50,298 bases of DNA from an uncultured Prevotellaceae bacterium. Lineage in GTDB: Bacteria > Bacteroidota > Bacteroidia > Bacteroidales > Bacteroidaceae. A program made the position numbers and the translations under genes. The stretch lies in the NCBI GenBank assembly GCA_900321965.1, contig ONYA01000014.1:1-50298 (forward strand). Direction: 5' to 3'. Below, in pieces: positions 23,370 to 31,949 of the stretch (positions within the stretch are counted from its first letter, which is position 1; each line of letters starts with the position of its first letter). The notes under the pieces are model-generated. The model was not told the origin of the DNA. It searched no databases and saw only the letters and a list, made by a program, of their open reading frames with translations.

Positions 23370-24518
23370 ATGAGAAGAATCATGACATCATTCATAGCGG
23401 CGCTGGCAACAACAGTTACCGTCTATGCACAAGAAGAACCAAAGCTCGTGGTGAAGCCATCGGGCCGCATCCTTTTTGATGCTGCCTACATCAATCCCCA
23501 GCATCAGGAAGACGAGCTGAACAGCGGTGTCGGCATCCCCGATATGCGTGTCGGCGTGGGGTTTACCTATGATAAGTGGAAAGGCAAGATTGATATGGGC
23601 TACGCTTACGGTAAGGTGAACATGAAGGATGTGTGGCTTCAGTACGAACTGAACAAGACGAACTTCGTTCGTGGTGGCTATTTCATTCATCAGTATGGTT
23701 TTCAGAGCAGCACCAGCTCATCGTTCAAGGAGACAATGGAGGAGCCTCAGAGCAATGCAGTGTTTAACAACGACCGAATGATTGGCCTGATGTACGAACA
23801 CTCCAGCGATAAGGTTCTGGCAACAGCCAGTGTCGTAGTAGAGTCAGACGCCATGAAACAGACAACGGACGTGACGGGCAACGAGGCCTTAGGTGCGATG
23901 ACGCGCCTGCTCTACCGTCCTTTCGCAGAGCGTGGTAAGATGTTGCAGGTGGGTATCAGCGGCGGCATCGAAGGTGCACGCTACAACAGCAAAGACGAAC
24001 TTAACCACAAGCAATTTACTCTGAGTACCCGCTGGCCGACGCGTGTGGCAAAAATCAACTCCCAGCAAGCCGTCGTCACCGATGCAAAGACGATGTATAA
24101 GTTCTCGCCCGAGGCAATGTTCTCCAAAGGCCGCTTTGCCGTTGTCGGACAGTACTTCTACAACAACATCACCCGCAACAACAATTTAGAGTCATTTACG
24201 GGCAGCGGTGCCTATGTCACCTTGCGCACACTCGTCAAGGGAAACAATTACAGTCCCAACATGGTCGATGGCGGCATAGCCACACCAGACCCCGGAAACA
24301 TGGAGCTGTGTCTGCAGTATAATTACACCTCGCTGTCGGATCATACGGCAAATGTCTATGGCGGCTATCTGAACGACTGGGCACTCTGCTACAACTACTA
24401 TCCTAATAAATATATGATTTGGCGCGTAAGAGCTTCTTGGACGAAGGTGACCAACCGCAGCGACTTTGCCGACAATGAGGTGAGCATTATCGAGACGCGT
24501 CTTCAAGTGAAATTTTAA
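23370..24518 (+). CDS. Phosphate-selective porin O/P-like outer-membrane porin
   Basis: A 382-residue protein with a signal peptide (about 1-20, ending VYAQ) and a 16-18-strand barrel pattern that ends in LQVKF, the terminal-aromatic signal for outer-membrane insertion. KPSGRILFDAAYI, VRGGYFIHQYGFQSSTSSSFKETMEEP and AFNNDRMIGLMYEH-like segments resemble OprO/OprP-type porins of Bacteroidota. Twenty bp downstream is an acid phosphatase gene, which supports a phosphate-uptake role. That role is inference; the anion-binding residues cannot be confirmed by eye. Confidence 0.75.
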   Translation: MRRIMTSFIAALATTVTVYAQEEPKLVVKPSGRILFDAAYINPQHQEDELNSGVGIPDMRVGVGFTYDKWKGKIDMGYAYGKVNMKDVWLQYELNKTNFVRGGYFIHQYGFQSSTSSSFKETMEEPQSNAVFNNDRMIGLMYEHSSDKVLATASVVVESDAMKQTTDVTGNEALGAMTRLLYRPFAERGKMLQVGISGGIEGARYNSKDELNHKQFTLSTRWPTRVAKINSQQAVVTDAKTMYKFSPEAMFSKGRFAVVGQYFYNNITRNNNLESFTGSGAYVTLRTLVKGNNYSPNMVDGGIATPDPGNMELCLQYNYTSLSDHTANVYGGYLNDWALCYNYYPNKYMIWRVRASWTKVTNRSDFADNEVSIIETRLQVKF

Positions 24519-24538
24519 CAACATAAAAATACTATCTT

Positions 24539-25330
24539 ATGAAGAAACAAATGTTAACGGTTGTCATGCTGACGGCAACCGTTTGTGCTTCGGCACAGAG
24601 TGACAAGACCCCGGTTAACGCGTATTTCACCACCAGCGAGATGCCAGACATGCTAAAATGGTGTCCTGCACCGCCAGACACCATCGGTGCAGCCTTCGCT
24701 TTCGACATTATGCAGTATATGTGGGGCAAGCAAATGCGTAACGATAAGGAACGTGCCGATATTGCCATCCGTGATGCAGTCTACGGCCTCGACTGTATTA
24801 TCCGTGAGTTCAGCGAGCCCTTCGGCATGAAGATTTCCAAGGAAGAGACCCCTGAAATCTACAAAGTGCTACGCGAAGGAACAGCTACCTGCGACAGTAT
24901 CTGTACTATGCCAAAGAAGTACTATATGCGCAGACGCCCGTTCATGCGTTTCCAAGAGCAAACACTCACCCCCGATGATGAGGCCTCACTTCGCAAGAAT
25001 GGCTCTTATCCTTCAGGACACACCATCCTTGGATGGAGCGCAGCACTGCTGCTGTCAGAGATTAACCCCGACCGCGCTGACACCATTCTGGCACGTGGCT
25101 TGATGTATGGCGACAGCCGACTCATCGTTGGAGCCCATTGGCAGAGCGACGTCAACGCCGGCCGACTGGCAGCTTCGGCAGCCTATGCCCGACTCCACAC
25201 CAGCGAACGTTTCCTTGAGCAGATGCGACTCGCACGTCAGGAGTACCGCTGCAAGGCTGGACTCGCCACCATCGTCGAGATGAAAGCTTACAAGAAAGCT
25301 GCCAAGAAACGTGCTAAGGCAAACAAATAA
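24539..25330 (+). CDS. Class A non-specific acid phosphatase (PAP2 superfamily), secreted
   Basis: A 263-residue periplasmic phosphatase with a signal peptide (about 1-20). The full three-part PAP2 signature is present: K126-x6-R133-P134, GSYPSGH at 155-161 (the class A signature), and S193-R194-x5-H200-x3-D204. H161 is the acid and H200 the probable nucleophile. It releases phosphate from organic monoesters. It follows the porin by 20 bp and precedes the uxuB-like gene by 26 bp in the same orientation. Confidence 0.93.
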   Translation: MKKQMLTVVMLTATVCASAQSDKTPVNAYFTTSEMPDMLKWCPAPPDTIGAAFAFDIMQYMWGKQMRNDKERADIAIRDAVYGLDCIIREFSEPFGMKISKEETPEIYKVLREGTATCDSICTMPKKYYMRRRPFMRFQEQTLTPDDEASLRKNGSYPSGHTILGWSAALLLSEINPDRADTILARGLMYGDSRLIVGAHWQSDVNAGRLAASAAYARLHTSERFLEQMRLARQEYRCKAGLATIVEMKAYKKAAKKRAKANK

Positions 25331-25356
25331 ACATCATAATATCTTAAAACAACGTC

Positions 25357-26943
25357 ATGAAACTAACCAATATCTTAAGCGGCCAGTTCAATGCCGCAGA
25401 GTGGGAAGCCAAGGGTTACCAGCTTCCTAAGTTTGACATAGCCAAAGTACGCGAGAAGACCGCCAAGGAACCGACATGGGTACACTTTGGCGGCGGCAAC
25501 ATCTTCCGTGCCTTCCCCGCAGCCATCCTCAACGACGCGCTGAACACGGGCAAGTACGACCGTGGCGTCATCGTGGCTGAGACGTTCGACTTCGAGGTTA
25601 TCGACAAGGCGTATGCACCTTATCAGAATCTATCGTTGCTCGTCTCGCTGCAGTCGGACGGCAACATCGAGAAGAAAGTGATTGCCTCCGTGACGGAAGC
25701 TTTGAAGGCCGACCCGCAGTTTGACGACTGGAAGCGTCTGGTGGAAATCTTCCGCAACCCCTGCCTGCAGATGATCTCGTTTACCATCACCGAGAAGGGC
25801 TACACCTTCAACGAGGCTGACCTAGCCCGCGGCCTCAGCCCTCTGTTTGCGATGGGTAAGGTCTGTGCTCTGCTGTTTGAGAGATACGAGGCAGGCGAAC
25901 TGCCTCTCACAGTACAGTCGATGGACAACTGTTCGCACAACGGCGACAAGGTGAAGGCCGGTGTCTTTGCCTACGCAGAGCGCTGGGTGAAGGACGGTTT
26001 GGTGCCGCAGGCATTCCTCGACTACCTGAAAGACGAGACGAAGGTGACCTTCCCCTGGTCGATGATTGACAAGATTACGCCGCGTCCTCACGAGAAGGTG
26101 AAGGAATTGCTGGCTGCCGACGGCTTCGAGGACAACAACTATATCGAGACAGAGAAGCACACGTTCACGGCACCGTTCGTCAACGCCGAAGAGGTTCAGT
26201 ATCTCGTCATCGAGGACAACTACACCAACGGTCGCCCACCATTGGATCTCGGCGGTGCCCTCTACACCACCCGCGAGACCGTTGACAAGGTGGAGACGAT
26301 GAAGGTGACCACCTGTCTGAACCCGCTGCACACGGCAATGTCCATCTACGGCTGTATGCTGGGCTACACGCTCATCTCGGCTGAGATGCAGGACGACGAC
26401 CTGCGTGCCTTCATCCAGAAGATCGGCTACATGGAGGCTATGCCCGTAGTGGTCGACCCGGGCGTGCTGAATCCTTACGAGTTCATCGGCGCTGTCATCA
26501 ACCGCCGACTGCCGAACCCATTCATGCCAGACGCTCCGCAGCGTATTGCGATGGACACGTCACAGAAACTGCCCATCCGCTTCGGCGAGACGCTGAAGAA
26601 GTATATCGCCCGCGGACTCGACAAGTCGAACCTCGTGCTGATCCCCCTCACGCTGGCCGGCTATGCCCGCTACCTGAAGGGCATCAAGGACGACGGCACA
26701 GCCTTCGAGCCATCACCCGACCCCATGCTGGCCGAACTGCAGGCCATCGTCGCTCCGCTCGAAGTAGGCAAGGCCGATCAAGACTACTCATGCCTGAAAC
26801 AGCTGTATTCGCGCAAGGACATCTTCGGTCTCGACCTCTACGAGGCTGGTCTTGGCGAACAGATTGAGGGTATGGTGAAGGAACTCTATGCCGGCAACGG
26901 TGCCGTCCGCGCCACCCTGCACAAATACGTCAGCGCACGTTAA
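25357..26943 (+). CDS. uxuB: Mannitol dehydrogenase family oxidoreductase, probably fructuronate reductase
   Basis: A 528-residue long-chain polyol dehydrogenase that would reduce D-fructuronate to D-mannonate with NADH, supplying UxuA. Visible: a Rossmann-like start after HFGGGNIFRAFPA (about 45-55), SMDNCSHNGDKV, KITPRPHEKV, NPLHTAMSIYGCMLGY with the catalytic-lysine/His region, and the C-terminal PIRFGETLKKYI. Family members also act on tagaturonate, mannitol or altronate, so the substrate is inferred from the nearby uxuA. It is longer than E. coli UxuB (about 486). It lies in a tight same-strand run with 26-bp gaps on both sides. Confidence 0.8.
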   Translation: MKLTNILSGQFNAAEWEAKGYQLPKFDIAKVREKTAKEPTWVHFGGGNIFRAFPAAILNDALNTGKYDRGVIVAETFDFEVIDKAYAPYQNLSLLVSLQSDGNIEKKVIASVTEALKADPQFDDWKRLVEIFRNPCLQMISFTITEKGYTFNEADLARGLSPLFAMGKVCALLFERYEAGELPLTVQSMDNCSHNGDKVKAGVFAYAERWVKDGLVPQAFLDYLKDETKVTFPWSMIDKITPRPHEKVKELLAADGFEDNNYIETEKHTFTAPFVNAEEVQYLVIEDNYTNGRPPLDLGGALYTTRETVDKVETMKVTTCLNPLHTAMSIYGCMLGYTLISAEMQDDDLRAFIQKIGYMEAMPVVVDPGVLNPYEFIGAVINRRLPNPFMPDAPQRIAMDTSQKLPIRFGETLKKYIARGLDKSNLVLIPLTLAGYARYLKGIKDDGTAFEPSPDPMLAELQAIVAPLEVGKADQDYSCLKQLYSRKDIFGLDLYEAGLGEQIEGMVKELYAGNGAVRATLHKYVSAR

Positions 26944-26969
26944 ACTGAAGAACTTAAAACGACTCTGAC

Positions 26970-28370
26970 ATGTTCAGCAAGGAAACTTACATTCGGCGGC
27001 GTGCCGAACTGAAACAACTGGTCGGAGAGGGCGTCATCGTTCTCTTCGGCAACAACGAGGCACCCTACAACTATCCTGCCAACGGCTACACGCCCTTCCG
27101 GCAGGACTCGTCGTTCCTGTATTTCTTCGGACAGCATCGCGACGGACTGGTGGGTGTCATCGACATTGACAACGACGAAGAGTGGCTCATTGGCGACGAC
27201 ATCGACGTGGAGGACATCGTGTGGATGGGATTCACCCCCAGTGTGGCCGACCTGGCCGCAGAGGTGGGTATCACGAAGACCGCCCCGATGGCGCAGCTCC
27301 GTTCAGTCTGTTGCTGTGACACAGCAACAAACGCAACGCTGCACTTCCTGCCTCCCTACCGCCACGACACAAAGATCCAGATCATGGACCTCACGGGCAT
27401 CCACCCGTCGAAGCAGAAAGAGGCCGCTTCGCTAAAGCTGATACAGGCCGTCGTGAAGATGCGCGCCACGAAGAGCGCTGAGGAGATTGCCTATATCGAC
27501 GCTGCCTGCGACATCGGCTACGTCATGCACACCACCGCACAGATGCTCATCAAGCCCGGCGTCACCGAGCGCTTCGTGGCCGGACAGGTGGACGGCATAG
27601 CCCGCTCGCTGGCTCAGGGCAACAGCTTCGGCACCATCTTCTCCCAGCACGGCGAGATTATGCATGGCGCACCGTCTGACGCGCCATTGGAGGACGGACG
27701 TTTAGTGCTCTGCGACGCAGGCTGTGAACTGAACGACTACTGCTCGGACCACACCCGCACAATGCCTGTCAACGGACGGTTCACGCAGCGCCAGTTAGAA
27801 ATCTACAGCATCGTCGAGGAGTGTCACGACTATGTATTAGAGGTGGCCAAGCCCGGCGTGAAGTATATGGATGTTCATTTCGCCGTCTGCCGCCGCATGA
27901 CAGAACGGCTGAAGGAGCTCGGACTGATGAAGGGTGACGTCGACGAGGCCGTCCGCGCCGGCGCCCACGCCATGTTCCTGCCGCACGGACTGGGACACAT
28001 GATGGGTATGGACGTCCACGATATGGAGGGCCTGGGACAAATCTACGTTGGCTTCGACGATGAGACGCGTCCGAACCTCGAGCAGTTTGGCACCAACTGC
28101 TTGCGCATGGGGCGCCGGTTAGAGCCGGGCTTTGTCGTCACCGACGAGCCGGGCATCTACTTCATTCCCGCCCTCATCGACGAATGGCGGGCAAGCGGCC
28201 ACTGCAAGGACTTCCTCGACTTCGACCTGTTAGAGCAGTACAAGGACTTCGGCGGCATCCGCATCGAGGACGACCTGCTCATCACGGCCGACGGCTGCCG
28301 CTTCCTCGGTGAGAAGCGCATACCCTATCACCCGCAGGAGCTCAAAGCCTTCATGGCCGCTAATAAATAG
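26970..28370 (+). CDS. pepP: Xaa-Pro aminopeptidase (M24, aminopeptidase P)
   Basis: A 466-residue cytoplasmic dimetal peptidase that removes N-terminal residues preceding proline. An N-terminal creatinase-type domain (about 1-165, with PFRQDSSFLYFFG) precedes the pita-bread domain. Metal ligands are visible in VLCDAGCELNDYCSDHTRTMPVNG (two Asp), LPHGLGHMMGMDVHD (His), TDEPGIYF (Glu) and GGIRIEDDLLI (Glu). There is no signal peptide. The next gene is a C1 peptidase, reached across a 62-bp heptamer-rich gap. Confidence 0.95.
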   Translation: MFSKETYIRRRAELKQLVGEGVIVLFGNNEAPYNYPANGYTPFRQDSSFLYFFGQHRDGLVGVIDIDNDEEWLIGDDIDVEDIVWMGFTPSVADLAAEVGITKTAPMAQLRSVCCCDTATNATLHFLPPYRHDTKIQIMDLTGIHPSKQKEAASLKLIQAVVKMRATKSAEEIAYIDAACDIGYVMHTTAQMLIKPGVTERFVAGQVDGIARSLAQGNSFGTIFSQHGEIMHGAPSDAPLEDGRLVLCDAGCELNDYCSDHTRTMPVNGRFTQRQLEIYSIVEECHDYVLEVAKPGVKYMDVHFAVCRRMTERLKELGLMKGDVDEAVRAGAHAMFLPHGLGHMMGMDVHDMEGLGQIYVGFDDETRPNLEQFGTNCLRMGRRLEPGFVVTDEPGIYFIPALIDEWRASGHCKDFLDFDLLEQYKDFGGIRIEDDLLITADGCRFLGEKRIPYHPQELKAFMAANK

Positions 28371-28432
28371 CCCAATAGTAAAAATAGTAAAATTAGAAAA
28401 TAAATAGTAAATCGTAAATTGTTAAATTGTAA
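28371..28432 (+). repeat. Heptamer-rich gap from the pepP stop to the C1 peptidase start (AAATNGT type)
   Basis: The gap holds AATAGTA-like units and ends AAATAGT, AAATCGT, AAATTGT, T, AAATTGT, AAATG, where the last unit contains the start codon at 28433. The period is 7 bp, with one 8-bp step and less regular units on the left. Confidence 0.7.
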
Positions 28433-29638
28433 ATGAAAAAGATCCTAACATTCGCACTGATGGCTATGGTGGCTCTCAGTGCCAGCGCAGCCAAGAAAAA
28501 GGCGCCTGCCAAAGACAAGAACAAACCCGTGTTCACCACCATCAAGGAGAATCCCATCACCAGCATCAAGGACCAGAACCGGTCGGGCACCTGCTGGGAC
28601 TACTCCACCCTCTCGTTCTTCGAGGCTGAGATCCTGAAGGCCACGGGCAAGGAGTACGACCTCGACGAGTCGTTCGTTGCCAACAAGACCTACATGGAGC
28701 GCGCCATCCAGGTGGTTCGCTACCACGGCGACTGCCAGTTTGCACAGGGCGGAAGCGCCGAGGACGTGCTGGCCACGATGAAGACCCACGGCATCATCCC
28801 TCAGGGCATCATGCCCTTCCCCGGCTCGCTGTACGGCGACTCGCTGAACAACTTCAACGAGTTCTTCTCCGTGCTGGAGCCTTACGTGGCTGCCGTAGCC
28901 AAGAGCGACGCCAAGAAGATCAGCAACGCTTGGAAGGGCGGTCTGCAGGGCATCCTCGACGCCTACCTAGGTAAGTGCCCCGAGAAGTTCACCTTCGAGG
29001 GCAAGGAGTACACCCCGAAGACCTTCGTCAAGAGCCTCGGCATCGATCTCAACGACTATGTCAGCATCACCAGCTATACCCATCACCCCTTCTACACGGC
29101 CTTTGCCGTCGAGGTGCAGGACAACTGGCGTTTCCCCCTGTCATACAATCTGCCGATGGACGAGATGATGCAGGTCATCGACAACGCCATCGAGCAGGGC
29201 TACACCATTGCCTGGGGCGGTGATGTATCGGAGCCGGGATTCACCCGTCAGGGACTGGCCTACGCCGTCGACACCAAGAAGACCGAGAGTCTGGCCGGTA
29301 GCGATATGGCCAAGTGGCTGAAGCTGACCGCCGAGAAGAAAAAGAACATCATCGACTCGCTGGGTTGCACCGTCCCCGAAGTGGTGGCCACGCAGGAGAT
29401 GCGCCAGGAGCGCTTCGACAACTGGGAGCTGACCGACGACCACGGTATGCTCATCTACGGCGTGGCTAAAGACCAGAACGGCAAGGAGTATTACATGGTG
29501 AAGAACTCATGGGGCGAGACCGGCACCTATAAGGGCATCTGGTATATGACGAAGACCTTCATCGCCGCCAACACGATGGACTTCCTCATCAACAAGAACG
29601 CCATCCCCGCCGACATACGTAAGAAGTTAGGCTTATAA
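28433..29638 (+). CDS. pepC: C1-family cysteine peptidase (bleomycin hydrolase/aminopeptidase C type), exported
   Basis: A 401-residue papain-fold peptidase. Catalytic residues are visible: Q48 and C54 in QNRSGTCWDYS, a His in DDHGMLIYG (about 336), and an Asn in KNSWGE (about 357). Unlike classical cytoplasmic PepC it begins with a signal peptide (MKKILTFALMAMVALSASAA), so it likely acts in the periplasm as an aminopeptidase. The cytoplasmic PepP gene precedes it. Heptamer arrays occupy the gaps on both sides. Confidence 0.9.
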   Translation: MKKILTFALMAMVALSASAAKKKAPAKDKNKPVFTTIKENPITSIKDQNRSGTCWDYSTLSFFEAEILKATGKEYDLDESFVANKTYMERAIQVVRYHGDCQFAQGGSAEDVLATMKTHGIIPQGIMPFPGSLYGDSLNNFNEFFSVLEPYVAAVAKSDAKKISNAWKGGLQGILDAYLGKCPEKFTFEGKEYTPKTFVKSLGIDLNDYVSITSYTHHPFYTAFAVEVQDNWRFPLSYNLPMDEMMQVIDNAIEQGYTIAWGGDVSEPGFTRQGLAYAVDTKKTESLAGSDMAKWLKLTAEKKKNIIDSLGCTVPEVVATQEMRQERFDNWELTDDHGMLIYGVAKDQNGKEYYMVKNSWGETGTYKGIWYMTKTFIAANTMDFLINKNAIPADIRKKLGL

Positions 29639-29653
29639 GCGGCCTGCGGCCTA

Positions 29654-29695
29654 AAGAATAATGAATAAAGAATAAAGGACAAAGTAAAAGGAAAT
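29654..29695 (+). repeat. Six heptamers abutting the histidine-phosphatase start codon
   Basis: Units AAGAATA, ATGAATA, AAGAATA, AAGGACA, AAGTAAA and AGGAAAT run in perfect 7-bp phase directly into the ATG at 29696. A GCGGCCTGCGGCC duplication precedes them at 29639-29651. Confidence 0.85.
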
Positions 29696-31024
29696 ATGGT
29701 AAGATTTAAAGCAACATCTTTATTATTTATAGTTTTTTCTTTATACTTTAGCCCAGTAGGGGCGCAGTCTGCCCAAGAGGAGCTGAAAGCCAACCGCTAC
29801 CTCTCGGGCTCCAACTATCTGGACTACGACCATCAGCTCAGCACCACGCCGCTGACGCCCACGCCTAAAGGCTACGAGCCTTTCTACATGAGCCACTACG
29901 GCCGCCACGGTTCGCGCTGGCTCATCGGCGAGGGCGACTACACGATGCCTTTGGGCATTCTGCGCGAGGCCAACGCCGAGGGCAAGCTCACCGCCAAGGG
30001 CAAGGCCGTGCTCGACAAGCTGGAGCGCTTCTACCCCACCACCGTCAAACGCCTGGGCGAGCTCACCACCGTCGGCGAGCGCCAGCACCACGGCATCGGC
30101 AACCGCATGGCCAAGAACTTCCCCGAGATCTTCAAGGCTAAGAACGTGCCCATCGACGCCCGCTCCACTGTCGTCATCCGCTGCATCCTGTCGATGGAGG
30201 CCGAGTGCGAGGAACTGGCCGCCGCCAACCCCACGGCCCGCATCCACAACGACGTCAGCGAGTCGTTCCAGTACTACCTGAACCAGGGATGGAGCGACCG
30301 TCTGCGTCATGCCAGTCGCGATGGCCGCAAGGTGCGCGGTGAGTACGAGCGGAAGTACAGCCACCCCGAGCGCCTGATGAAGGTGCTGTTCAACGACCAG
30401 CAATACGTCTACGACAACATCCGTGCCAGCTCGCTCATGCGCCAGCTCTTCGAGATTGCCGCCAACATGCAGAGCCACGACACCAACATCGAGCTCTACT
30501 CGCTCTTCACCGATGAGGAGGTCTACGACCAGTGGCGCATCCGCAACGTCGGCTGGTACCTCGACTACGGCGCAGCCCCGCAGACCGCCGGCATCATGCC
30601 CTTCAGCCAGTTGAACCTGCTGAAGAACATCATCGAGACGGCCGACACCATCGTGTCCCTCTCCTCGAACCTCGAACCTCTCTCCTCTAAGACGCCACAG
30701 GCCACCCTCCGCTTCGGCCACGAGGTCTGCGTCATGCCCCTCGCCTGCCTGCTCGAGCTCGGACAGTGCGGCGCACAGGTAGAGAACCTTGACACGCTCG
30801 ACCGTGTATGGCGCAACTACCGCATCTTCCCCATGGCCTGCAACGTGCAGCTCGTCTTCTACCGCCCCAAGAAGGGCAAGCCAGGCGACATCCTCGTCAA
30901 GGCCCTGCTCAACGAGCGCGAGATGACGATGCCCGCCACGCCCGTCAGCGGCCCCTACTACCGCTGGGAAGACTTACGGCAGTACTACTTAGAAAAAATC
31001 AATATCTTTGAAGAAAAGAAATAG
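29696..31024 (+). CDS. Secreted histidine phosphatase, branch 2 (MINPP/phytase-like)
   Basis: A 442-residue protein with a signal peptide (about 1-23, ending VGAQ). The phosphohistidine motif R70-H71-G72-S73-R74 lies in YMSHYGRHGSRW. The C-terminal proton donor motif is HE (H342-E343, in RFGHEVCVMPL) rather than the HD of AppA-type phytases, as in multiple-inositol-polyphosphate phosphatases that use HAE. A periplasmic inositol-phosphate or sugar-phosphate phosphatase is likely, in line with the porin and acid phosphatase upstream. Residues about 321-332 (LSSNLEPLSSK) are encoded by five heptamers (30657-30691) just before the HE motif and look like an insertion. The pantothenate kinase gene follows after 9 bp. 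Confidence 0.85.
   Translation: MVRFKATSLLFIVFSLYFSPVGAQSAQEELKANRYLSGSNYLDYDHQLSTTPLTPTPKGYEPFYMSHYGRHGSRWLIGEGDYTMPLGILREANAEGKLTAKGKAVLDKLERFYPTTVKRLGELTTVGERQHHGIGNRMAKNFPEIFKAKNVPIDARSTVVIRCILSMEAECEELAAANPTARIHNDVSESFQYYLNQGWSDRLRHASRDGRKVRGEYERKYSHPERLMKVLFNDQQYVYDNIRASSLMRQLFEIAANMQSHDTNIELYSLFTDEEVYDQWRIRNVGWYLDYGAAPQTAGIMPFSQLNLLKNIIETADTIVSLSSNLEPLSSKTPQATLRFGHEVCVMPLACLLELGQCGAQVENLDTLDRVWRNYRIFPMACNVQLVFYRPKKGKPGDILVKALLNEREMTMPATPVSGPYYRWEDLRQYYLEKINIFEEKK
30657..30691. repeat. Five heptamers inside the histidine-phosphatase gene
   Basis: Units CCCTCTC, CTCGAAC, CTCGAAC, CTCTCTC and CTCTAAG run in phase. The complement of CTCGAAC belongs to the same family as the TTCGAGG units inside the MFS gene (34814-34916). 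Confidence 0.8.
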
Positions 31025-31033
31025 TCAGATAGT

Positions 31034-31852
31034 ATGGGAATCATCATTGGAATTGACGTGGGCATTTCGACCACAAAGATTGTCGGACTGAAAGACGGAC
31101 GGGTGGCGGCACCGACACGCATCACCGCCGCCGACCCCATCACATCGCTCTACGGAGCCTTCGGCAAGTACCTGCACGACAACGACATCAATCTGCAGGA
31201 CGTAGAGCAGGTGATGCTCACCGGTGTGGGCTCGGCCTACGTCAAGGGTCCCGTCTACGGACTGCCGACGCAGAAAGTAGAGGAGTTCGTGGCCGACGGT
31301 CTGGGCGCCCGCTATGAGTCGAAGCTCGACCACACGATAGTGGTGTCGATGGGCACCGGTACGAGTTTTGTGCTGTGCAACGGCGACGAGATGCGCCACA
31401 TCGGCGGTATCGGCGTAGGCGGCGGCACACTGGCTGGCCTGTCGCGCCTGTTGCTGAACACCAGCGATATCAAGGCTGTGTCGGCATTAGCCATGCAGGG
31501 CGACACGAAGAACGTTCACCTGCTTATCGGCGACATCTCAGCCGAGCCACTACCAGGACTGCCGATGGACGCCACAGCCAGTATTCTGGCCAAGGCAAAG
31601 AGTGACGCAGCCAAGGAGGATGTGGCGGCAGGCATCATCTCGATGGTGCTGCAGACCATCGGTTCGGCTGCATGGCTGTCGAGCCGCGGCTCAGACATCC
31701 GCGACTTCGTGCTCATCGGCAACCTGACGCTACTGCCCCAGTGCAAGGACGTGTTTCCACCCTTAGAGCAGCTTTACAACATCCGCTTCCACATTCCAAA
31801 ATACTCGCAGTACTGCACCGCCATCGGCGCAGCACTCAGTTATAAGAAGTGA
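31034..31852 (+). CDS. coaW: Type II pantothenate kinase
   Basis: A 272-residue ASKHA-fold kinase of the eukaryote/staphylococcal type that phosphorylates pantothenate, the first step of coenzyme A synthesis. The phosphate-1 loop is GIDVGISTTKIVGL at the start. The adenosine region has SMGTGTSFVLC and HIGGIGVGGGTLAGL. VLIGNLTLLPQ and YCTAIGAALSY lie at the end. The size matches bacterial type II enzymes. It is the last gene of the plus-strand run. Its TGA stop sits inside the first heptamer of the inverted repeat at 31848. Confidence 0.9.
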   Translation: MGIIIGIDVGISTTKIVGLKDGRVAAPTRITAADPITSLYGAFGKYLHDNDINLQDVEQVMLTGVGSAYVKGPVYGLPTQKVEEFVADGLGARYESKLDHTIVVSMGTGTSFVLCNGDEMRHIGGIGVGGGTLAGLSRLLLNTSDIKAVSALAMQGDTKNVHLLIGDISAEPLPGLPMDATASILAKAKSDAAKEDVAAGIISMVLQTIGSAAWLSSRGSDIRDFVLIGNLTLLPQCKDVFPPLEQLYNIRFHIPKYSQYCTAIGAALSYKK

Positions 31853-31943
31853 AAAGTGAAGAGTGAAGAATTTGCTACCGCCATACCTCCCACAGAATTC
31901 TTGGGGACTCCGGAAGGAAATTCTTCACTCTTCACTTTTCACT
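31848..31943. repeat. 26-bp perfect inverted repeat made of heptamers, between converging genes
   Basis: The arms 31848-31873 and 31918-31943 are exact inverted copies made of GTGAAAA/GTGAAGA units. The left arm includes the coaW stop; the right array runs on to the GH43 stop (31950-31952). The 44-bp centre contains a second short palindrome (AGAATTCT). It could fold as a bidirectional transcription barrier, though no T run follows either arm. Confidence 0.85.
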
Positions 31944-31949
31944 CTTCAC

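Noticed and set aside
29741-30721. Open frame of 326 codons on the minus strand
   Set aside because: It is antisense to the histidine phosphatase; the long frame results from GC-rich third positions.
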